Source: Phaeosaccion multiseriatum (Eukaryota; Ochrophyta, other classes). Taken from it: a stretch of DNA of 64,000 bases. The notes under the pieces were generated by a model, which worked only from the letters and a program-made list of their open reading frames with translations, searched no databases and was not told the origin of the DNA. A program made the translations under genes and the position numbers. Positions 1 to 9,859 of the stretch are shown piece by piece. Location of the stretch: contig OZ218950.1 of the NCBI GenBank assembly GCA_965112735.1, positions 4,340,001 to 4,404,000 of the forward strand. Direction: 5' to 3'. Positions within the stretch are counted from its first letter, which is position 1. Each line of letters begins with the position of its first letter.

Positions 1-1
1 G

Positions 2-373
2 GCGGTGGAGGCGAGAGAACCGGGTCAGAACCATAGTGCCATAGCAGCTGGGGCCTACAACGTCACCAGAGAGGAGTGGCTTGTGGCAAGACGGAGTGGA
101 CCGGCCAGAGCTGATGTGTCCAGCTGTTTGCACGGAGTCACTGTAGGTGCTCATGCCGAGCCGGAGCTACTCGAGTGCATTGAGAAGCGGCACGGGTGGA
201 CTGGTGAGGATGAGCTCATACTGGTCATCTCGACCCTCCCCTGCATCGGTTGTGCCCGGCTACTGGCAGAGCGGAAGAGACAAGGACGCCTGAACTGCAG
301 CGTCATCTTCGTAGGCGACTCCCGCCCTGTCCTGGGGGAGGGGAGGAGCATCCTCACGGAGGCTGGCTTTGAG
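2..373 (+). other. Deaminase-fold exon of the fusion gene
   Basis: The exon is open to the window edge and codes 124 residues in the frame starting at base 2. His-Ala-Glu is encoded at 152-160 and Pro-Cys-x-x-Cys at 239-253, about 29 residues apart. That is the spacing of the Zn ligands plus catalytic Glu in cytidine, dCMP, RibD and TadA-type deaminases. A hydrophobic strand precedes PCxxC, and a second strand (SVIFVGDS) is followed by a helix and an 'EAGFEV' end, which also fits the fold. The exon ends GAG|GTAAGC at 373/374 and joins CAG|GTC at 553/554 in phase 0. The subfamily and substrate cannot be told from the motifs. The apparent GTG start at base 5 is not needed because the frame stays open to the edge. 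Confidence 0.75.
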
Positions 374-1680
374 GTAAGCATTGAGCGAAGGGCGCGGCTG
401 GAACAGAGGCATATGGACAGACAGGCAGGCAGAGAGGCAGGCAGGCACGGAGACAGGCAGGCAGAGAGGCAGACACGACGGAGCCGATGCTGATCCCTTT
501 CCCACTCCACCCTTTCCTCCTTCCCCCCCCCCCTCCTTGCTTCACACGTGCAGGTCAAAGAGGACAGCTGGTATTGCTCCGGGCTGCTTCCCCGCATGAG
601 GCGGGTCGAGGTTCTGAAGGGCAAGGAGGTTACTGCCACTTTCGCGGGGGGGAAAGCTCATTGGCGGACGTGGCACAACGCAACTCTTCTTGTCCTGGTG
701 CAGCCCTCGGCGGAGGAGCGCAGGCTTTATGGAGACTTGCTGCGGCGGTGTCTCCTTCTCAAGCTGACTGCGGACCCAAAGCGTAATCAGCGACAGACCA
801 AGAGACCGTTGCAGCTCGAGGCGTACCGCCGGGCTTGCAGGGCTGCCAAGAAGGCCAGCGAGGGAGGGAGGGTGTCGATGATGGCGGTGGGGAGCGATGT
901 GTTGACTCTCTCCGCCGCCATGGACGGGATTTCAGTCGCGAATCTACGCCTTTCCGCCATACAGTCCATGCCCCTCCATCGCGATGGGCAGGAAGTCTCG
1001 GGCTTCAAGCCGGTCATCCTGACATCCACGGGGAAGGAGGGGTTCCGGCTGTTCGGGCAGAGATTCCGGCGGCATATGCCCTTTTCGAGCAGCTGTGTCT
1101 CGGGGTCGAAGGCTGATGCCCTCCCGCCTAATGTTGACACGATGGCAGCGGAAGCTAAGAAGGAAAGGAAGATAAAGAAGCTGGAGAAGCGTGAGCGTGC
1201 CGCTCAGCAGAACCGACGAGTCGCCGAGCAGGTCCGCACCAATATGTTCGGCTTCCTCCCAGTCATGGCGGAAGAAGAGGATGGTGGTAGAGCTGGGGCG
1301 ACTGTCTTGCGCAATGTTCGGCTCGCCCCAGCGCGAATGGCCGCGGACACCAAGAGGAAGGAGGCGGAGGCAGCAAAGAGGAGAGCTGCATTGGCCGAGA
1401 AAAAGCCCAATCAGCGCAGGAAGAAGACTGATGCAAAGGGGGAGGAGAACAAGAGCACGAGCACCACGTCTGTGACCATCGATCCTCGGGGGCGGCCAGA
1501 GGTGTTGAGGGTGCTGAGGGGAGGAGCTGCCAGCCGAGGGGTGGCACAATGTGCTTTTAACGACGCCACGCTGCTGAAGGATTTGGTGGAGTATTTGCCT
1601 CGCTTCCTCCTGGACAAGGGGATGAGTGGACAGCCGGACAATACCATGAAATGGGGTGAGATTGATGCTGAAGGGAGTGT

Positions 1681-1711
<31 letters not shown>

Positions 1712-4700
1712 GAGTCCAAGTGCTGTTGGCGGACGCTTTGCGAGCTCTGGAGGGGCTTGAGTGCTAAACTCGAGCCGTGGTGGGGCGTGGGAAATGAAAT
1801 GTCATTCTCAGCACAGGACTCTGAAGAGCAGGCGAGGGCCGCGTTTGATGGATCCCTACCTCATTGTGTCGATGGTGTCGTCGGGGGCCACCTCAAACTG
1901 CGCTTCCTTTCTGGCCGGGGCTAAGAGACTTGAAGCACTCTTGGGGCTCTGGCGTCATGACGAGTTGGGGGGTCTGCCCCGCCAGTTTAGCCTGGAGTCA
2001 CCACAGACCTACGGGGGCGCGAAGGAGCGATTCAACGCGTGCTTGGGGCTGTTGGTGAAGCTTGGCGCGACGAGTGCCGGTGGTCGAGACAAGCTCAAGC
2101 TTTGGGCGGCGCAGGGGGTGAAGGGCCATGAAGACGAGCAGTTGCCCGGGGCTCTCACAAAGGCGCAGAGACGGGAGTTCGGCAAGGCGAAGAAGGCAAT
2201 GCAGCAGAGGAAGGAGACGGAGCAGAGGGTGGAGGACACCGCGGCGATGCGCGACGGAAACGCACAAGCGACCGCCGAAGTCATTGAGAAGAGGACGCAG
2301 GTGGCGGAGCAGCTCGCGATAAAGGGGGGGGCGGGCTGGACGGCCTCTCTTTCGTGGCATACCGATGAAGGCCTTGACACGCAGCTGAGGAGCCTCATGG
2401 CGCCGCTCCTGTTACAGGAGAGGTATCGAGGGCATGAGGAGGCGGCGTTGGAGGAGGCCAAGTTGCTGCTCCAGTCTGCGAAGGAAGAAGAGATTCCCTG
2501 GGTGACTGCCTACGGCACCGGAAAGGTGGAGACAGAGGAACCGCCACCCCCTATCCGCGAGACGACTCATATAGCTTTTGCGGCCAATCTTTACTCCTTC
2601 ATCACGCAAGGGAGACGAGGACGCTGCGTGCTGGTGAGTGGCTGGGGCAGAGGAAGGAAGAGGGAGAGAGGAGGAGGGGAGGATGGAGGGAGCGGGGCCT
2701 GTCTCGCCCTTGTATAGCTAGCACCAGGGACAGATGAGGCTCCAAATGTCGACGATGGTCCGAATTCCAACATGTGTGCCACGCTCTTTTTGTACCTGCT
2801 GCATCTGACGCTGCCAACTCACACGCCTTTGCCTGCCCCTCTTCTCAGATGCAAAATGGCTTTCTCAATGAGTTGGCCCTGTACATGTCGAGAGCCGAGT
2901 TTGTGCCCTCCCTCACGTACAAATACGCCGGCCCCAAGAAAGGACCTACCACCCCACAGCAATTCCGAGGACGGCAGGCCGGGCAGCAGCTCCCCAGCCC
3001 TTTGACTCTTCTCCGGGATGTCACGGCACAGGTGAAGAAGCGGAGCACCGTGCGACGACGACCCCTCGCGGAAGAGATTGCCATTCTCGCTGTGGAGGCT
3101 CACAAGGCAGTCCACGGCCCGGAGGGCCAAGATAACTACCGTGAGACCTACCAGCAAATGGCGGCCTCTGGGGCCCTAACATACGCCCAATCAGCGGAGT
3201 ATGAGACAGACGATCAGCGGAAGCTTGTGCTGGACGCTGCAACAACTGCTGGTTTTATGGCAGCGAGAGGAGGGGAGGAAGCAAAGCAGGTGCTGGAAAC
3301 TGCGCGCGGGCTCGTGAAGCGGTGCGTCGATCTGGGGAGGGGGGTCGGGAGGGGAGCCACTGAGGAAGAGCCGGGGCCTCCAGAGCATTCTGTTGAGCAG
3401 AAGGCTCAGGAGCAGCAGGAGAGAGTTCAGAGCGCATACTCCACTCTTGCCAGGCAGGACAGTTGGCAGGGGCTTACGAGCGGCCCGGTGTTTGAGGCCC
3501 GCCTTGCCGCTCTTGTCGTCACACAACATGTCGGAGAGACTACACTCGCCAACACAGAGACTACACTCAGCTACGTGTATGGCGGCGACAAGTGCAGGGC
3601 AAAGGCTGCGGCGGAGATCCTTACCATGGCTCTACAGCATGCCGAGCTTGGCACTGAGCAAGCGTCTGTGGACACAATCAAAGAGCGTTGTCTCCAGCCT
3701 CCGTCGAGGCGCTTTCTCCGCAAATCCGTTGACCGACAGGTGGACGCGATGCAGACACACGTTGGGGTTGGGCGATTCCGTGGGGAGCGCGGCGCAGCGG
3801 AGCGTGGGGAGAGGCAGGTGCAGAGCACCGAGTACTTTAGGGCAGGGCGTTGTGGGGACCTCAATCCGGGCGAGTTTGGGCTGCAGTACCGGAAAGATGG
3901 GGTGGGAGGGGGTGAAGCCCTCGTCGAGAAGGAAGCGAGATGGATCGAGAGGGTGACCGTGTGCGTCACGGAGGGGCACACTCTGACCCTGTTCGACCAG
4001 ACAGGGAAGCCCAGGCGGCGCCTGTGGCGGGAGCCAGCCCACCCGGCGGATGGGGGGACGTCGGTGACGCCAAGGTGGCTTTGCGTGACGGGCCCCGTGC
4101 TTGGCGACTGCGCCCATGGTACATCGCTCCATCTCCAGTTTGAGGATGACCGACCAGCTGTTCCGCAGATGGAAGTGCATGGGGGGGAGAGGGGGGAGGA
4201 GAAGGAGTTGGAAGACTACCGCAACCTCCGCCGTGAGATTCTTGGCGAAGCGGGTCCTCCTCGGGTGGAGGGGAGGGGTGAGGGAGAGAGGGAGGGAGAG
4301 AGGGAGGGAGAGACGCAGACGGGGAGGGATAGAGGAAGGGAGGAAGGGAGGGAGGGAGGGAGAGAGGGAGGGAGAGAGAGATGGAGGGGGGGAGAGAGGG
4401 AGAGGGAGAGGGAGAGATGGAGGGAGGGAGAGAGGGAGAGAGAGAGGGAGGGAGAGAGGGAGCGGATGGATGAGTTGGTGAAATTGCGTCTTCAAGCCAC
4501 GGAACTTCGTCGGGAGCTGCAGGCACTCACAGGGGTAAGTACTCTTAGGAGTAGAAGTAGTAGTAGTAGTAGTAGTAGTAATAGTAGCAGCAACAGTAGT
4601 AGTAGTGGTAATAGTTATAGTAGTAGTCAGCAGCAGTAGCAGTAGTAGCTACCTTGTCATCTCAAAGAACTCCTTTGGCTTGTGGCTTGTTTCCCTCTTC

Positions 4701-5911
4701 GCCGACATCAGGTCAAGGAATGGCGGAGCCGCCGCAAGAAGAAGAAGAAGCTGTCGAACGTGGACGCCAAGATCAGGAAGCTGGACCGAGCCATGGCAGG
4801 AGAGCATGGCCAGGACAGAAAGTGGCGCGGTCTCCGTGTGGAGGACCTTCCTCCGCGCTCTGGCCTCCACGCCAACACCAAGTATGTGGAAGTGCTTGAT
4901 CCATTCGAGGGGCACCAGGAGCCAGGGTTTGGCGACAAGGTCCGGCAGTATCTTGGAAAGCTAACCCCCGAGCAAAGATGGGGAGGGGCCGACCCCGGAG
5001 TGCGGACGTTCCTGTCCATCTGGTGTGCCCACACTGGGCGCTTCTTCAGGGTGGGTCACGGCTTCTCCGCCTCCATGCGGCCGCTGCAGAGGAGGATAGC
5101 GAAGCTGGAGAGCCAGGTGTGGCAGGCAGCGCAGGTGAGGAGGATGCGTGCCTCGCCCAAGTCTCTTGTCGTGGCTGATGTCACTTTCTAATCCCTCCCT
5201 CCCTCCCTCCGCCCGCGCACAGAGTGGACAGGACACGCGGGCTCTTCGCCTGGAGGCGGCCAAGATGCGGGCGCTCTTGCACCACAAGACGCTCGTCCTC
5301 CACACGATAGCCATACGGCTCATCGTGGCCAACTTCACGCACTTTGTGTTGCCTCCTGTCCGGGCCCAGGCATGGTCCAGCCGGCGGGGCCGCCAGATCT
5401 CGGGGCTGCCGAGGGATATGGGGAGGGACATGGACGCCCTCTCCATGGGTCTATTCCGCCAACGGCTCAAGACGGTGCGTGTGTGCGTCTGTTGCTTGTT
5501 GTTGGCTTGGTGTTGGGCTGGCTGGCCTGGCTGGTGTCGCTCAGACTGAGACACCTCCGTCCCCATCAGCAACCCTCGTGTGGCTGAGCTAACAATTCCT
5601 CTCGTTGACTTCCTTCTTTGGCTGCCCGAACTCCTCTCGCTCAGGCCATCGCCTCTCCCTCCTGCTCACTAGTGCTGCGTGAGCCCAGCGAGGCCTTCAC
5701 CACCAAGACATGCACCGCCTGTGGTGCATTCAATGAGTGCGTGGGGGCCAAGAAGGTGTGGACTTGCCCCACCTGCAAGGCCACGCTCTTACGGGACCCT
5801 TGTGCGGCCCGAACAATCACTCTGTTCGGGCTGTACGACTTCTCAAAGGCATGGCCAACTCCAAGGCCACGCCACCCACAACATCTTCCCAGTAAGTGGC
5901 TGGCTGGCTGA
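2..5911 (+). CDS. Deaminase-Fanzor (TnpB-like RNA-guided nuclease) fusion, 5' partial
   Basis: This is a multi-exon gene open at the left edge of the window. Exons read as <2-373, 554-about 1655, about 1812/1837-2633, 2849-4534, 4712-5134, 5223-5474 and 5645-5911. Six of these junctions are GT-AG in phase 0; only the junction between 1655 and 1840 is unresolved. The first exon has a deaminase zinc site (HAE, then PCxxC). The middle, about 1,200 residues, is basic, partly coiled and matches nothing I recognise. The last three exons carry a RuvC-like core: Asp in GADPGVRTF (codon 4991), a helix with HHKT and LPP, a CxxC...CxxC zinc ribbon (Cys codons 5711, 5720, 5765, 5774) and RDPCAAR (Asp codon 5795). 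That order and spacing is typical of TnpB and eukaryotic Fanzor proteins, which are RNA-guided DNA nucleases. The total is over 1,600 residues against roughly 500-900 for most Fanzors. A GTAAGT at 5892 could extend the gene by another exon. Family assignment of the nuclease end is firm; activity is inferred. Confidence 0.82.
4270..4470 (+). repeat. In-frame purine (GGGAGA) repeat in Fanzor exon 4
   Basis: A run of GGGAGA/GGAGGGAG units reads through in frame as an Arg/Glu/Gly-rich tract without a stop. Similar purine tracts sit at the 5' ends of introns elsewhere in the window. A GTGAG lies near its left end, but I see no pyrimidine-rich acceptor at its right end, so it is probably translated. 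Confidence 0.6.
4556..4650 (+). repeat. AGT/AGC trinucleotide repeat in intron
   Basis: The intron between the 4534 and 4712 exon borders of the fusion gene is largely (AGT)n with some AGC. Confidence 0.85.
4712..5891 (+). other. RuvC nuclease and zinc-ribbon region of the Fanzor part
   Basis: Three exons joined in phase 0 give RuvC-I (DPG), an Arg/Leu-rich helix resembling a bridge helix, the RuvC-II strand and RuvC-III with the zinc ribbon. The strand position that ends in Glu in canonical TnpB reads VLPPV here, with no Glu. Two Glu codons (5681 and 5690) lie just before the zinc ribbon, in EPSEAFTTKTC. From published Fanzor work, a relocated catalytic Glu is a known feature of Fanzors and of a TnpB subset, so the site may still be complete as D-E-D. 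Confidence 0.8.
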
Positions 5912-6469
5912 TTGCGTCCCTGCCTGCCTGCCTGCCTGCCTCTCGCTAATCTGCCTGTCCAGCCAGGAGGGCAGCCAGCCCTTGTTGCTTACTTGCTTGC
6001 TGCCTGAACAAGAAACACCTCCTGAGTTTCCCTGCCTTGCTTACTTGTCCTCACTCATCATCATGTGCTCGGGCGGGCAACGAATCAACAACAGCTGGGG
6101 CTTTCGAGCCGGGGAAGCAGTCGGCTGCCTCCGGGCAGCCAGCGACTGTACAACACATGGTGTTGTAGGTGAGTCATAGCTTAATGCGTTGCTTGCTGCT
6201 GCCTGCTGCTCCCCTCCATCCCCAGCCACGCCAGAGTCAGAAAACATTTCCTCTTTCCTGACCTGCCCCTCTCCCCGCCCGCCCCTCTGCCCTCCGCCCC
6301 TGCCCTCCGATTGCCTGCCTCGTCGGCGATTTTGCTCTTCCCGCCTTTGCCAAAAAATTCCAAATTTCTTTTTCTTCTCCCTTTTCCGGGCCGGCGGTCG
6401 ACGGTATAAAAATGCGCCGGAGAAAAGGCCTCCATTCGTTCACACACATGTCTATATGTCTACTTCTAG
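5912..6469. other. Intergenic region between two convergent 3' ends
   Basis: This 558-bp stretch separates the Fanzor stop from the BASS stop. It is AT-richer than its flanks and holds a TGCC run near 5922. A clear TATA-like box, TATAAAAA at 6405-6412, points rightwards although no protein gene starts there. TnpB-family guide RNAs usually come from the 3' end of the nuclease gene or just beyond it, so this is where to look for one. I see no terminal inverted repeat or target duplication. Confidence 0.5.
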
Positions 6470-7767
6470 CTATGCACCCGCTGCTCCCCGGTCCGGCTTT
6501 CTTGCGTCCCGCCACCGCCAGAAGGCAGCCAAGGAGCTTCCGATGAGCGAGTGAAGGGTGGCGCTGACCGCCCCGGGTATGCACGTCAGAGGGTTGCTGA
6601 AAGCCCTCGACGCCAGGACAGTCGCCAAAGCACTATTCTGCATGCCCACCTTTGACACAAAAGGCGCGCAAAGGAAGAGGGTTGAGACACAAGGGGACGG
6701 GGGCGGGGTGAGGCTTCCTCCCATTATACTACACCGAAGAGCCAGAACAGAGGGAGCATCCTCTTCGTACACAAGTGCGTAAGGGTAGATAGACGGGTCA
6801 GAGATGGCACAGACAGACACGCGAGCCGACCAGAGGCCCTCCCTGCCAAGAGCCGTAATACGACCTCAAGCCCCTGCCCCCCGCCCCAGCCTCCCCCCGC
6901 CCCCTGTTCTACACCGCTCAGCGGCTCGTCCTCTCCTCCTTCCGTCCCGTCCCTCCTCTTCCTCCCCTTGCCTTCCTCCCTGACCTCGATGGAAATGGTT
7001 CGAGCGCTCTTGTCCGCCATGCCCAAGGCCCTCGACAGACCATATCCGGCAGAAAAACCCAACACGTGAGTAGCGACGAGTGCACCGACGATGGGGATGC
7101 CTTTGGAACGGAAAGGGACGGACGGAGATACCATGTTTGTTGAGCAGACAGTAGACGCAGCTACAAAGGGAGGTACAGCAAACACACAGGCAGGCAGGCA
7201 GGCTCGCAGACAGGCCGGCCGGCAGGGCTCATTCGCGTCTTGCTTGTGTGTCGACGCGGTGGTAAGCACAAGGTAGCGTGGCCGCAGCAGCCAAACAGTA
7301 GCAGCAGTGCTGGTGTGACTTGTTTTCAACATGTGTAGTGGAGCCTACCTGACGTCAGCAGAACAGCAGCGTTGGAGGCTACGATGCTCCCGCAAATGAG
7401 AGCCACGAGCACTACACAGAGCAGCGGGGTCTTGGTGTGTCAGGGGGGGGGGGGGAGAGGAGGAAAGGAGAGGAGAGGGGAGGAAAGGACAGGGGAGGAA
7501 AGGAGAGGAGAGGAGAGGAGAGGAGAGGAGAGGAGAGGAGAGGAGAGGACAGGGGAGGGGAGGGGAGGAGACGAGAGGAGAGGCATCAGCAAGCAGGGCC
7601 GATACAATTGAGGGGGGGGGGGGGGGAGCACTTGATTGGGGAGCCAAGGACACACAACAGGGGGGATGGAAAGCGAGAGCGTGTGTGTGGGTACATTGGC
7701 GTGTCATGCAAATACTACACCCATTACGCTGATAGTCAGGTCAAGGGTTCCTAGCAAATACTGCTCG

Positions 7768-7824
<57 letters not shown>

Positions 7825-8374
7825 ACACGAGCCGCAGCCTCCCTCCACACTCACATAGGGGGCGATTTTGGATGTGAAGTCCTTGGCGAATCTGTTGAGC
7901 ACAAGCCCCGCCAGTACCGGAGCGAGTACGAGCTTGGCCGTGGAGCTGAAGAGCGCTCGGCCGCTTACACTCACCGCGGCCGTCCCGCCTGTAGGTGTGT
8001 ATGTGTGTGTGCGTGAGTTGGGAGTGTGGGTGCGCGTGGGAGGTCACAGGAAGGAAAGGGAGGTATAGCGTTACTCACTTCGCGCATGAAAAGATTGAAA
8101 CCGTCTATGCGTATGCATGTGGGAGAGTGGAGGAGCAGGGTAGGGGGCGGGCTTCTGCGAGCTTAGAAAGGAAGTGTAACGGACAGTGACAGGCAGTTTG
8201 AAAACGCACCTGATGCCACGGATCCGAAGGCGGCTCCGCGGAGGAGGCCTTGGGTGAGCAAAGGAGTCATGATGGAGGCTGCGACGGTGGACGCCGAGGT
8301 CATGAGCACACTTAGAGCGACATCCCCCTGTGGCGATAAAAGGTGGGTGCAGCAGCAGCAGTAGCAGCAGTAGC

Positions 8375-8427
<53 letters not shown>

Positions 8428-9652
8428 AAGCAGCAGCAGCAGCAGATTTTAGTACGAGTAAGATTTAAGCAGTGGGCGCAGAAAGCACGACTCTCAATAA
8501 CAGCACCTTGTCAAGCTCCACATGCCTTTCGGTACCTGAGCAATAAGTGTGACCAAGTTGCTTGCCGTTCCTCCCGGGCAGCAGCCAACCAATATCACCC
8601 CCGCAGACAGGGCGGGCGACAGGCTGAAGAGACGTGCCATGGAGAAGGCCGCGAGGGGCATAACCGTGTACTAAGGGGGGGGGGGGATAGATGCGAGAGG
8701 CAGGGCACGCAGCGCAAGGTATAGAAGAGAGAGAGATAGACCAGGCATCAGGCTCGAAGGGAGAGGGGTGGTGGCCGTCCAGTTCACACACACATGTACA
8801 CACTTACACACACATGTCCAAACACACACACACACACACACACACACTCAACATAAGTGGCCTGCCTTCCCCCCCCCCCTCTTTGATTTCTGGACGGAAA
8901 GGAGGGCAATCTGAGCATCACATACCTGCAGCATCGTGCCAAGTATGACTGGCCGGGGGTTGACGAGCACCCTCTTGAAGTCCGAGAACTTCATGGTCAT
9001 GCCCATGCAGATCATTGTAATGGAAAGGGCTGCAGTCACGTACTCGCCTGTAAACCACGTCATCTGCGAGTCGGGGGAGAGATAGAGGAGGAGGGGGAGG
9101 GGGAGGAGGGGGGGGGGGGGTGAACGGAATACCTAGGGTAGGTCAAGGAGGAGGGGGAGGTGAATGCAATACCAAGTATGGATCATAAGGGCGCAGGAGC
9201 GTCTCTTTTGAAGGCAGGATGTTCCAATTTCTTACCGTGGCGGGTCTGAGGACACCAAGAACAGCAGCTGAGCTTACCCACAAAGGGAAGGCGCTCGTGA
9301 GCTTATCGAAGGCCTGCTGCACGCTGTTTTTTCGTTGGCCTGTACTGCTACCGCTGCCGCTGCCCATTTCCTCCGTCACCTCGGTCCCTTCAATCGCCTC
9401 TGTTGTTGCTCGCCTTTGGCCACCTCTTCCCCTTGCTTTGCTGAATACTCGTTCTACTGCTGCGGTTGCTGCGCTCGCGCTCGCTCGTTGCCTAACAGGT
9501 CTTGAGGATCGCTGCAGCAGCACCTTGGAGACCATTATCGAGTCGGAAGTGAAACCGCTTGCGGGGACGAAAACCAGAGCGATAAGCAAGGCAGGCATCA
9601 ACCTCCTTCTTGAGCCTCTCGCCTCTCCCCGTTTCTCACTGAACCCCGGCAT
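6470..9652 (-). CDS. BASS-family (bile acid:Na+ symporter) transporter, probably plastid
   Basis: Eight exons resolve cleanly: 9652-9236, 9063-8926, 8670-8536, 8327-8210, 7988-7855, 7430-7349, 7160-6985 and 6649-6470. All are GT-AG, the phases agree, and together they encode 459 residues. The protein has the SBF/BASS hallmarks: the membrane segment with [17 protein letters not shown], the [10 protein letters not shown] signature in exon 3, [10 protein letters not shown] in exon 4, [10 protein letters not shown] in exon 6 and [14 protein letters not shown] across the last junction. Family members use Na+ or H+ to import organic anions such as pyruvate or bile acids; the substrate here is unknown. 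The N-terminus has Arg residues, a hydrophobic core and ASG|F at about residue 33, which suggests a bipartite signal for a complex plastid. An internal Met at residue 19 is an alternative start. The gene is divergent from the UBX gene and shares a short upstream region with it. Confidence 0.92.
7443..7625 (+). repeat. GGAGA purine tract in BASS intron
   Basis: The plus strand is a long GGAGA/GGGGA run in the intron between 7430 and 7855; on the coding strand it is pyrimidine-rich and leads to the acceptor of exon 6. Confidence 0.85.
7769..7830 (+). repeat. (CA)n microsatellite in BASS intron
   Basis: About 60 bases of CA dinucleotides with a few interruptions lie just downstream (coding sense) of the exon ending at 7855. 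Confidence 0.9.
8348..8445 (+). repeat. AGC/AGT trinucleotide repeat in BASS intron
   Basis: The intron between exons 3 and 4 of the transporter gene holds mixed AGC and AGT triplets. Confidence 0.88.
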
Positions 9653-9859
9653 CTCGCTCTCAGTAAAGAGGAGGCCCCTCCTCGAACGCTTGCAAGCCCA
9701 ATGGGAAAAGCTTCCTTCTTCTCTGCGGCAAGCCCGCCGCCTGTAGCGGGTTCGCGGGTTGGAAAAGGGGATAAAAGTGGAAGGTGCAGAGGTTGGTCGT
9801 TGACTTTTACTATTGACAAACTATCAACAACGATCGAACACCCCCCACCACCCCTTACC
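9653..9859. promoter_or_regulatory. Shared 5' region of the divergent BASS and UBX genes
   Basis: Only 207 bp separate the two start codons. A TATA-like element, GGGGATAAAAGTGG at 9767-9780, lies about 80 bp before the UBX start. The region probably holds both promoters. Confidence 0.55.

Noticed and set aside
381-540. GGCA/CAGG tetranucleotide-like run reading as a Gln/Arg/Gly peptide after the deaminase exon
   Set aside because: It lies after a good GTAAGC donor and before a CAG acceptor with phase-0 continuity, so it is intron.
151-639. Minus-strand open frame of 162 codons across the first exon and intron
   Set aside because: It is antisense to the deaminase exon, has low-complexity Ser/Cys/Leu content from a GCAG repeat and matches no family.
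3632-4526. Minus-strand open frames of 287 and 186 codons, Pro/Ser/Leu-rich
   Set aside because: They are the reverse of the purine-rich Fanzor exon 4 and have no domain or splice support.
7769-7830. Regular short-period array considered as a CRISPR-like repeat
   Set aside because: It is a dinucleotide microsatellite with no unique spacers. The 18134-18621 array likewise has no spacers between units.
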